Source: an uncultured archaeon (GTDB taxonomy: Archaea; Micrarchaeota; Micrarchaeia; Anstonellales; Anstonellaceae). Taken from it: a stretch of 41,825 bases of DNA. The translations under genes were made by a program, and so were the position numbers. Where the stretch lies: NCBI GenBank assembly GCA_902384555.1, contig CABMCD010000012.1, positions 1-41,825 on the forward strand, given 5' to 3'. A model generated the notes under the pieces. That model was not told the origin of the DNA and did not search any database. It saw only the letters and a program-made list of their open reading frames with translations. Positions 18,001 to 24,026 of this stretch are shown one piece after another; position 1 is the stretch's first letter, and every line of letters begins with the position of its first letter.

Positions 18001-19450
18001 CGAGGCCGTGCGCGAAGGAGAGGGAGGTGAAAATGTCGTAGCTGTTGCGCCGGTCCGGCTTCTTGTTCACGACGTTGCCGTTCGCGTCGGTGGTGTTGAG
18101 CGGCGAGCCCATCTTGCTCCACACGTCATCTGATATGGTGACGATTTGCGGCATGGTGGTGATGGTGGCGCTCGATTGCGGGAAGCGCGCCTGGAAGTTC
18201 TGCCAGGCGGCGCGCGCCGAGTCCATGTTGTTGGACAGGTATTGCACCACCAGCTCGTACTTGTCGGCAACCGTCAGCGGCTTTCCCGTGGTGCTGATGA
18301 GGATGTGGTTCAGGTTCATCTGCTCGATGAAGGCGTCCAGCGCCTCGCCGTTTCGACCGAAGAGCTGCTGCGCGGCCGCATCTGACATGCCGGTCTTGCG
18401 GATTTGGACCAGATACGCGCTGATGGCGTCGCGCACGCTCTGGTCGGTCTCGGTTGTTTGCATGCCGGTGATGGGGTCGGTCGTGGTGCTGTATTTCTGC
18501 GCCAGCATTTTGTACAGCTGGTTGTCCACCTCGTTGATGAGGGTGATGGCCGCCATGCGGTTGTAGATGAAGCTGGCGCTGTTCTTGTCCACGCCGTTCT
18601 TGAAGGCCTGTTTTACTGTCGAGCTGTCGTCCGCGCCGGCCAGCACGTCGTCCCATATTTTCTGATACGCGGCGTTGCGGCTGTTGGCGTCGTTGGGGTA
18701 GAGGCCGCGCAGGTTGTTCCAGATGCGCTGGTCAATCGCCTGAATGGCGTCGAACTGCTGGCTCGCGGTGGTGAAATCGTCCAGGCTGGCCGATTCCAGC
18801 TCCAAGAGGCGGGTGTTGAGAAGCGCGATGTCGGAATTGCGCTGGCCCAGCCCCGTCTGGCTGCCCTGCGGGCCGCTCAGATTGGTGCCGGGCTTGATGC
18901 CGCCCACAATGGAACTGCCGCCCTGCGTTGGCTGCGTCTGGCTGCCGCCCGTGTTTTGGGGCTGTTGCGTCGGGGCGGGCGGTGCGGGGGCGGAGCCGCC
19001 CAGCGCCGTTGCGATGCTCTTCTCCATGTCTTCGGTGGTCTGGGTGGACAGCAGCCGGTAGCCCACCAGCCGCCCATTGCTGTCATGCATTTCGCTCACG
19101 GAAATGCCCAGTTTGAAGTTGGTCTCCAAATAGGTCTTCAAGTCGTCCAGCGTGGCCTTGACATAATCCAGCGTGGCCTGATAGGCCTTCTTGGCGTTGC
19201 CGGAGGTGAACGGCTTTCCCAAATTGACCTCAATCATGTTGCCGGCCAGCAGGCTCTGCGGCTCCTGCTCGAACCAGCGCTGGGTAAAGGTGAATATCAG
19301 GCCCTGGGTGAAGTGCTTGCTGGCGGCATCCGCAAACGCGTTGGAGGCCCCGTAATAGGTTCCATTGCCCAAAAACTGCTCGCGCTGCTCCTGCGTGAGG
19401 ATGGACTGGGTTGTGTTTTTTCCCGGCTGCTTGAACTGGAAGACAAACAT
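15026..19450 (-). CDS. Giant 1474-residue protein without visible cysteine, C-terminus with outer-membrane-barrel-like strand pattern
   Basis: No cysteine was found on reading through. The N-terminal ~200 residues are mixed alpha/beta, followed by a Pro/Gln/Thr/Gly linker (about 150-200) and a helical region to about 500. From about 1100 to the end the sequence alternates polar and hydrophobic/aromatic residues in short Gly-rich strands, and ends with the hairpin pattern VWRLGLHYRP. This looks like a bacterial outer-membrane barrel or a beta-solenoid. Yet there is no signal peptide and no transmembrane helix. No family is recognised. The ATG at 19450 is preceded by GGAGG (19458-19462) with 7-nt spacing; a GTG at 19456 is the alternative. 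A hairpin and T-rich tract follow the stop. Surface or cell-contact roles are speculation. Confidence 0.8.
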   Translation of the reverse strand: MFVFQFKQPGKNTTQSILTQEQREQFLGNGTYYGASNAFADAASKHFTQGLIFTFTQRWFEQEPQSLLAGNMIEVNLGKPFTSGNAKKAYQATLDYVKATLDDLKTYLETNFKLGISVSEMHDSNGRLVGYRLLSTQTTEDMEKSIATALGGSAPAPPAPTQQPQNTGGSQTQPTQGGSSIVGGIKPGTNLSGPQGSQTGLGQRNSDIALLNTRLLELESASLDDFTTASQQFDAIQAIDQRIWNNLRGLYPNDANSRNAAYQKIWDDVLAGADDSSTVKQAFKNGVDKNSASFIYNRMAAITLINEVDNQLYKMLAQKYSTTTDPITGMQTTETDQSVRDAISAYLVQIRKTGMSDAAAQQLFGRNGEALDAFIEQMNLNHILISTTGKPLTVADKYELVVQYLSNNMDSARAAWQNFQARFPQSSATITTMPQIVTISDDVWSKMGSPLNTTDANGNVVNKKPDRRNSYDIFTSLSFAHGLDDLSASAKVSDTFLLAILGQVTYDPVLGYTVTPSTLSQLPPHASMIFAANPSIMTGVLTDGATLDRAVARIKIGLGDMQTIYNRSGPDYRFEDMADYAKNTWAPMVAKGDVFSELRRSTIKGTEYGQIEITDPRVELFQTYGAAGSTFAVGNMMARYRLGSMLFMNRPVYGMQGAGYYDDLRATRDYNAYQRDLTTATLPYSYIATSYWSPPPLYLRVDESAYISQLYAGMQTILRKRADYTNRIARIGGAIQHSSAPDISQTDFGTYMQGSKWGQAAMMSGSTSSQDFKDKDGQKYADASAQQFRLYGQNLQTQSVGVYHAFADWLATQANQMTVIAGNPATLNNVGETLVLGTGNVMGASTAGSSNMTITNTGTAAPTLNTGLYIGDANILIGGYHHYDKTQTESGTGISTVANGQDDFGAYFLLNGFWYRLDFHGRMKQDVIDYLNNNAPQVNADDALTHTYQESSNAVGSPWRVNAGLETHQETEKETNTSIPGEGSLTGYFAGFQAPSNTAVIAARTIENDWAAGIAQLFGSVTDGDLLVVRARRLPLSTVQLGTYGTYGTTYNQPGRGPRAYKFGEEQSRLNNNALPITFADVVFQGMNQYRINAFAGVTDLGEQGSAGASYVDQTLGGGLYYTFRKVTDAKGNTTNEPAEVFAGFGSRGTFMSWPSSITGFYYENDTGGRQLKQFGWSTAMQLSDDVTLFSNALFNPDVKAGYFTPKGLADMTKQVGALGQNVLNGQAAFKSDYNQRISLSKQWGQGLLDLHNQVMNWLPTDEQGASLAQFSLGVRARSGLFTQVSWSQTEDGGLVSGLFMPSENLAFFGQAVSDKQALGGFKVADGNVGVTGLYTKADSKDIYAVQVAVRDAFGASLMTSPDHDYYRASLLIGGRPANMMLDFSRMGDFLGYGALGTIYGVGGNFLPGLDLAAGFSRQELMNGPALNATTLNGSLYYTTASQNLMLEVSYGATYVSTSPDNWSVWRLGLHYRP

Positions 19451-19457
19451 GAACACC

Positions 19458-19462
19458 CCTCC
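19458..19462 (-). promoter_or_regulatory. Ribosome binding site that decides the giant-protein start
   Basis: GGAGG on the minus strand, 7 nt before ATG 19450; it favours ATG 19450 over GTG 19456. Confidence 0.6.
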
Positions 19463-19488
19463 TCTACCTCATAAAATCAGCAGGACGC

Positions 19489-19497
19489 TTATTAAAT
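19489..19497 (+). promoter_or_regulatory. TATA-like box for acylphosphatase
   Basis: TTATTAAAT about 25 nt before the ATG at 19518, with no ribosome binding site between. Confidence 0.55.
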
Positions 19498-19517
19498 CCT
19501 TCGCCCGCCCTTCCGTC

Positions 19518-19799
19518 ATGCGTTTCGTCGAAATCCGCCTGACGGGCCGGGTGCAGGGAGTCGGGTGCCGGATGTGGATAACGGCACAGGCCCGCACTCT
19601 TGGTTTGGGTGGCTGGGTCCGAAATGACGACGATGGCTCGGTGCGCGCCCGCCTGGAGGGGGACGGGGAGAAAATCAAGGCCCTGCTGGGCGCGCTCTCC
19701 GCCCTTCACGACCCGCTTGGGGTGGACGTGAAAAAACTCGAAGTGGTTCAAGAAGGCGATGCGCCGGGCGAGCCCCAGCCCTTTTCGCTGGCGTTCTGA
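19518..19799 (+). CDS. acyP: Acylphosphatase
   Basis: 93 residues, the standard size. It hydrolyses acyl phosphates such as carbamoyl or acetyl phosphate in the cytosol. The phosphate-binding loop GRVQGVGCR gives the catalytic Arg18, and Asn36 in GWVRNDDDGSV is the second catalytic residue. The position before Arg18 is Cys instead of the usual Phe, which should not block activity. The ATG at 19518 lies 25 nt downstream of a TTATTAAAT box, so a leaderless transcript is likely; earlier in-frame starts would overlap the promoter of the divergent giant gene. It converges with no gap on the next minus-strand gene. Confidence 0.93.
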   Translation: MRFVEIRLTGRVQGVGCRMWITAQARTLGLGGWVRNDDDGSVRARLEGDGEKIKALLGALSALHDPLGVDVKKLEVVQEGDAPGEPQPFSLAF

Positions 19800-20735
19800 C
19801 TATTTCCGCGCTTTCGTTTCCGGCAAGCCCGCCTCCACCGCCAGCCTGTCGGGCGCCTCCCACTCCATCCGAATCTCGGCTTGCTGCCCGGCCCGTTTTT
19901 GCAGCAGCCCGGCGAAGTCCCCGGCCAGCTGCTCATAGAACGCCTTGGCGCGCGGCGGCCCCTGCGCGCGCAAGCGCAGCCGCCCGCCTCCCGCTCCGGC
20001 GCGCACCCACTCGGCCTCCAGCGCGGGCGGAAAGACGGCCTGCGGGTTGAGGTCGTGCGCGAGGCGGCGGATGTCGGCCAGCGCGTGCAGGCGGCTCTGC
20101 AATTCGGCGTGCTCCTGCGCCCGCCCCTCGCCCGGCTTGGCGTGGCCGCGCAGCCCGCGCGCCGTAGCGGAGGAAGGGGGATGGCGAGCCGGGTGCGCGC
20201 TTGTTCGAACCGGGAGCTGGCCCAAATGCTTGGCCGCCGCCCGGGAAGTTTCGGACGCCCGGGTCCGTTCGGTTGATTCCGGCCCCCGGTCCGGCCCGTT
20301 TGCGTCTTCTCTCGCCTCCGGCCTGGAGAGCGGGCTGTCCAGCAGCGCGCGCTCCACCATCGAGCGCCCGCCCCAGGGCACCACGCGCCATTCCATTCCA
20401 TCCTCATTATTTTCGGCGTATGTGGAAAGCGGCAAATGCGGCTCCAGCCGCGAAACCAGTCCGGCTAGCGCGTTCTCGATGCGCCGGGCCCCCGCTTTGT
20501 CCCGCCCCGGCAGGCGGATGGCGGGCGGCAGCGAGCGGCCGCTGTTTTCGGGTTGGGCCGGATGGCCGCCCATCACCATCCCAACAGCCAAGCGCGCCTC
20601 GGCCTCGTCCATTCCCTCTTCCATCAAGACGCGCATCATGCCCGCGCGCGCGGCGCGCAGGCCGCGCTCGCGCTGGGCGAACTGCTGTTCATAATACCGG
20701 TCCAGCCCGCTTTCATCAAGTGCTTGGCTGGCCAT
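19800..20735 (-). CDS. Unrecognised protein, Arg/Ala/Glu-rich
   Basis: 311 residues. The N-terminal 60 residues are helical (RYYEQQFAQRERGLRAARAG, then a segment with VLMEEGMDEAEARLAVGM). Residues 150-200 are Pro/Ser/Arg-rich and probably disordered. The C-terminal ~110 residues are again helical and basic, ending in a strand-like EIRMEWEAPDRLAVEAGL. There is no signal or membrane segment, and no family is recognised. A GGGGATGAC-type site precedes the ATG at 20735, and the gene starts 12 nt after the DUF92 stop, so the two are probably one transcript. Confidence 0.7.
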   Translation of the reverse strand: MASQALDESGLDRYYEQQFAQRERGLRAARAGMMRVLMEEGMDEAEARLAVGMVMGGHPAQPENSGRSLPPAIRLPGRDKAGARRIENALAGLVSRLEPHLPLSTYAENNEDGMEWRVVPWGGRSMVERALLDSPLSRPEAREDANGPDRGPESTERTRASETSRAAAKHLGQLPVRTSAHPARHPPSSATARGLRGHAKPGEGRAQEHAELQSRLHALADIRRLAHDLNPQAVFPPALEAEWVRAGAGGGRLRLRAQGPPRAKAFYEQLAGDFAGLLQKRAGQQAEIRMEWEAPDRLAVEAGLPETKARK

Positions 20736-20747
20736 GTCGTCATCCCC

Positions 20748-21389
20748 CTATCGCAAGAAGGCCCAGCCCAGAATGGCCCCCACCAGCGCGCAGATGAGGT
20801 TGGTGGTGGCCTTGGTGCCGATGCCGCGCTCTTCGAGCACGCCGGCGATGGAGTCGGCCATCGAGCCGGCCGCGCCTACAAGGCCGATGTAGAGAATCAT
20901 CCACGGGTCAAGGCCGGACATCAGCGCATAGGCGGTCACGCCGATGATGAGCGCCCCGTCCAAACTCATCAGGGTGCCGAATATGGAGATGCAGCCGCTT
21001 TCGCCCTTCTTGGCGGGCTTGAAATTGAGCAGCGAGATGGGCTGGCCGCCCAGCACGCCCAGTTCGGATGCAAACTTGTCGGCCGTAATCGCGGCCACCG
21101 AGCCCACATAAGCGCCCCAGCCCAAAGCCGGGGAAGCGATGGCGGCCAGCGCCGGCACCAAGCCGTTGGCCAGCACGTTCTCCCAAGAGCGCTCATGCTC
21201 GTAGAGGTTCATCTCCCGCTTTTTGGAATATCCGAACTTGGTGGCCCCGACCGAGGCGACGAGAAAGACGAGAAAGATGGGGAAGAAAAGAGCTTGGCCC
21301 AAGTGAAGGTCGACGCCCAGCACCAGGGCCCCCAGCACCACGGCCAGCGAGAGGCCGAGTCGGTCCAGCATGGCGGGATTGGTGGCCAT
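20748..21389 (-). CDS. DUF92/TMEM19-family integral membrane protein
   Basis: 213 residues with about six hydrophobic segments. Conserved family features are visible: the RSWENVLANG motif, the ITADKFASELGVLGG motif and the GSMADSIAGVLEER motif near the C-terminus. The family includes plant VTE6, a phytyl-phosphate kinase, and is distantly related to CDP-alcohol and dolichol-kinase-like enzymes. A role in prenyl-phosphate or lipid metabolism in the cytoplasmic membrane is therefore plausible but not proved by the sequence. It is the first gene of a two-gene unit with the 311-residue orphan. Confidence 0.85.
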   Translation of the reverse strand: MATNPAMLDRLGLSLAVVLGALVLGVDLHLGQALFFPIFLVFLVASVGATKFGYSKKREMNLYEHERSWENVLANGLVPALAAIASPALGWGAYVGSVAAITADKFASELGVLGGQPISLLNFKPAKKGESGCISIFGTLMSLDGALIIGVTAYALMSGLDPWMILYIGLVGAAGSMADSIAGVLEERGIGTKATTNLICALVGAILGWAFLR

Positions 21390-21439
21390 CGATTCGGGAT
21401 AAGGCGCGGAAGTTCAAAAGCGTTGTGCTTGTCTGCCGC

Positions 21440-22027
21440 TCAAATCATGCGCCCGTCCGCATATTCCATTTCGCCATGCCCCGGGCACAGCAGTTTCCAG
21501 TCCACCTGCTCCAATAGTTGCAAACTTTCCTTCATCCGCTCCTCCGCATCCGCATGACCCAAATCGGTGCGCCCATAACTGCCGCCCGCGAATTTGGTGT
21601 CGCCGGAAAACAGAAAGCCGCTCTTTTCTTCAAACAGGCACATCGAGCCGGGCGTGTGGCCGGGCGTATGGAGGAGGTTGAAATGAAATCCGCCGAAATC
21701 AAACTGCTGGCCGAGCAATGGCTTGGCGTTCTTGGGCACGTTCATGAAGCGCAAGGCCGCATCCTCCTGCGGGTGTATCCACACTTCCGGCCAATCCGGT
21801 TTTACGCCGGAAGCATGGTCAAAGTGCCCATGGGTGAGGAAAACCGCGTCCGGCACAAAATCCAGCTGGTCTTTTCCATCTCCAGCATCTATCATCATGG
21901 TTTTCTTCTGCTTCTCATCCACAATCAAATAGCGCGTGCAGCACAGCCGCTCCTCGAGGCGCAAAAAGCGCATCGCGGGGAATTTCTTATCGATTGGCTC
22001 GAAGTCGGAAATGGAAATCGTTTTCAT
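21440..22027 (-). CDS. Metallo-beta-lactamase-fold hydrolase (glyoxalase II-like)
   Basis: 195 residues from the ATG at 22027; a TTG at 22039 is an alternative. The MBL metal motifs are complete: THGHFDHASG (HxHxDH), HTPGHTPGS, FSGDTKFAGG and the final CPGHGE. This pattern matches hydroxyacylglutathione hydrolase-like and related thioesterase enzymes with a di-metal site. The substrate cannot be read from the sequence. It follows the NFACT-R gene on the same strand (19 nt between stop and ATG) and probably shares its transcript. Confidence 0.88.
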   Translation of the reverse strand: MKTISISDFEPIDKKFPAMRFLRLEERLCCTRYLIVDEKQKKTMMIDAGDGKDQLDFVPDAVFLTHGHFDHASGVKPDWPEVWIHPQEDAALRFMNVPKNAKPLLGQQFDFGGFHFNLLHTPGHTPGSMCLFEEKSGFLFSGDTKFAGGSYGRTDLGHADAEERMKESLQLLEQVDWKLLCPGHGEMEYADGRMI

Positions 22028-22046
22028 GCGCTCGCCCAAGCTTTTT

Positions 22047-22901
22047 TCACTGAATCACGAATTTGCCGCCCGGCAAAAGGCGGGAAACCGCATCCGCTTT
22101 CGCACTCAGCATGCCGGCGATTTTTTTGGCGGCCTCCTCTTTCACCACAGGCCCCGGCGAGAGCACAATCTGGTTTTCAAGGGCCAGCGGATGCACGGCC
22201 GGAAGGCCGGCCAATTCTCCCCCGCCCATCCGGCCCTCCTCACTCCAGCCCACCTTCAACTTCAATTCCGTTTTGCGGAACCATTCTCGCTCTCCGCTGA
22301 GCACGAACGCGCCCCGCCCCACATAGCCGCCGTCCGCGTGCTTGCTCACCTGGTCGGGCTTGAGCGCATACACATCAACCGCCGACACGCCGGTTTTCCA
22401 GGCCGAGGAATACGAGGCCGCCCACTGCGCGGCCTCCTTCCTCTCCTGCTCACTCGCTTTCTGCCCGTCTTTCATAATGGTGGCCGGCGCGCCCTGAATG
22501 TCGGCATGGAAAAACAAATCCCCCGTCATCAAATGCTTGGCGTAGAGTTCGTCGTTCTGCTTGGCGTCCCGGCCCGCCACCACGCGCCGGCCGCCGGACG
22601 TGAGGAAGGTAAGATAGGGGTCATACCAGTGGGATTTCGGCTTCTTGGATTTTTGGGCGGCGCGGGGCGGCGCATGAAGCAGGGATTTGGGGGAGGCATG
22701 AGGCGAGGCGGATTTGTCGGATGGCCCAGCGGCGTTTTTTTCTTTTTCCTCTTTCTTTTTCTCCTCTTCCCTCAATTCTTTTTCCGTCTCCTTCATCGCC
22801 GCCAGCAGGCCGGCCTTCTTCTCTTTCAGCTTGCGAAGCTCGGCATAGCGCTCCTGCAGATTTTGGCGCACCGTTTTTCCAAGCTCCAGCGAAAGCTCCA
22901 T
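22047..22901 (-). CDS. Stand-alone NFACT-R (DUF814) protein, RqcH/NEMF-related
   Basis: 284 residues. Residues 1-60 form a charged coiled coil (ELRKLKEKKAGLLAAMKETE), followed by a Lys/Ser/Pro linker. Residues 90-200 carry the NFACT-R signature (HWYDPYLTFLTSGGRRVVAG, then DAKQNDELYAKHL, GDLFFHADIQGAP). In full-length archaeal and bacterial RqcH and eukaryotic NEMF, NFACT-N, HhH and coiled-coil domains precede this region, and the protein recruits tRNA for tailing of stalled nascent chains on the large ribosomal subunit. Here the N-terminal catalytic half is absent, so the protein is about half the usual length. The ATG at 22901 lies about 26 nt from a TATA-like box; a GAGGTGG touches the start codon. 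A role in RNA binding at ribosomes is inference. Confidence 0.85.
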   Translation of the reverse strand: MELSLELGKTVRQNLQERYAELRKLKEKKAGLLAAMKETEKELREEEKKKEEKEKNAAGPSDKSASPHASPKSLLHAPPRAAQKSKKPKSHWYDPYLTFLTSGGRRVVAGRDAKQNDELYAKHLMTGDLFFHADIQGAPATIMKDGQKASEQERKEAAQWAASYSSAWKTGVSAVDVYALKPDQVSKHADGGYVGRGAFVLSGEREWFRKTELKLKVGWSEEGRMGGGELAGLPAVHPLALENQIVLSPGPVVKEEAAKKIAGMLSAKADAVSRLLPGGKFVIQ

Positions 22902-22916
22902 CCACCTCTCATCGAA

Positions 22917-22933
22917 CTTGATATCTTATATTC
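22917..22933. promoter_or_regulatory. Shared bidirectional TATA region (NFACT-R and deoxyhypusine synthase-like genes)
   Basis: The near-palindromic CTTGATATCTTATATTC reads as a TATA-like box on both strands: about 26 nt upstream of the NFACT-R ATG (22901, minus) and about 38 nt upstream of GTG 22966 (plus), where a short leader with a ribosome binding site would fit. Confidence 0.45.
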
Positions 22934-22956
22934 TTTCTCGCCGTATCCGCCCATCA

Positions 22957-22962
22957 GGTGAT
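22957..22962 (+). promoter_or_regulatory. Ribosome binding site that decides the deoxyhypusine synthase-like start
   Basis: GGTGAT three bases before GTG 22966; the first ATG (22987) is 24 bases away, too far for this site. Confidence 0.55.
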
Positions 22963-22965
22963 ACA

Positions 22966-23937
22966 GTGGCATTCCTGCGCAACTTCATGAAAACGCATTA
23001 CAAGCATTTCAACTCCGCCGTCGTGGTCGACGCCTCCGAGGCCTACATCGAGCTGTTGGAAAAGAAGAACGGCAAGATGTTCGTCACCCTCGCCGGCGCC
23101 ATGAGCACGGCCGAGCTGGGGCAATCCTTGGCCGAGATGATTAGGCAGAACAAGGTGCACGCCATCACCTGCACCGGCGCCAATTTGGAAGAGGACGTCT
23201 ACAACCTCGTGGCCAACAAGCTCTACAAAAGAGTGCCCGGCTACCGCTCGCTGACAGCCGAGCAGGAAATGGAGCTCTACAACCAGGGCTTCAACCGCGT
23301 CACCGACACCTGCATTCCCGAAGAGGAAGCCTTCCGCAAAATCGAGCACCACCTGCTCGCCCTCTACCAGAAGGCCGAGGCCGAGGGCAAGCGCTATTTC
23401 CCGCACGAATTCTTCTACCAGCTCCTGCTTTCCGGCAAGCTGGAACCCGAATACCAAATCGACCCCAAGAACTCGTGGCTTCTGGCGGCCGCGCAGAAGA
23501 ACCTGCCCCTGTTCGTGCCCGGCTGGGAAGACTCCACCAACGGCAACATCATCGTGGCGCGCATGATGCAGGGCAAGATAAAATCAACGGCCATGGTGAA
23601 AACCGGCCTGGAATACATGCACGCGCTGGTGGGCTGGTACCAGAAAGAGTCCAAAACCGGGCCCATCGGCTTTTTCCAAATCGGCGGCGGCATCGCCGGC
23701 GACTTCCCCATCTGCGCCGTGCCGCTCATGACGCAGGATTTGGAAATGGACGTGCCGCGCTGGGGCTATTTCTGCCAAATCTCCGACTCCACCACCAGCT
23801 ACGGCTCCTACTCCGGCGCCGTGCCCAATGAGAAAATCACCTGGGGCAAGCTGCACATCGACACGCCCAAGTTCGTCATCGAGTCGGATGCGACCATTGT
23901 GGCGCCCCTCGTCTTCGGCTATGTGCTGAACTGGTAA
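22966..23937 (+). CDS. Deoxyhypusine synthase-like protein
   Basis: 323 residues from GTG 22966, chosen because GGTGAT (22957-22962) is ideally spaced; ATG 22987 would give 316. True deoxyhypusine synthase transfers the aminobutyl group of spermidine, using NAD, to a lysine of aIF5A. The fold signatures (ITCTGANLEEDVYNL, IGGGIAGDFP) and the nucleophilic Lys in TWGKLHID are present. However, the canonical DGSDSGAxPDEA is here YGSYSGAVPNEK, and the HHIxNANL block is replaced by DFPICAVPL. Two acidic substrate-binding positions and the active-site His are thus altered. This matches the deoxyhypusine synthase-like branch seen in many bacteria. Hypusination of aIF5A is possible, but another polyamine reaction is equally plausible. 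No aIF5A gene is nearby. Confidence 0.85.
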   Translation: MAFLRNFMKTHYKHFNSAVVVDASEAYIELLEKKNGKMFVTLAGAMSTAELGQSLAEMIRQNKVHAITCTGANLEEDVYNLVANKLYKRVPGYRSLTAEQEMELYNQGFNRVTDTCIPEEEAFRKIEHHLLALYQKAEAEGKRYFPHEFFYQLLLSGKLEPEYQIDPKNSWLLAAAQKNLPLFVPGWEDSTNGNIIVARMMQGKIKSTAMVKTGLEYMHALVGWYQKESKTGPIGFFQIGGGIAGDFPICAVPLMTQDLEMDVPRWGYFCQISDSTTSYGSYSGAVPNEKITWGKLHIDTPKFVIESDATIVAPLVFGYVLNW

Positions 23938-24026
23938 GAAGAGAAAGGGCATTCTTCCCCCATCTTCACCCATTTTCCTTTTCCCATACCCATGCCTTTA
24001 TTTTCCCCCTCTTCCATCTCCCATAC

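Noticed and set aside
14942..18133. A 1063-codon open frame antisense to the giant protein
   Set aside because: High GC lowers stop frequency on the opposite strand. The product is His/Val/Arg-rich without domains, and the minus-strand frame has a ribosome binding site and terminator.
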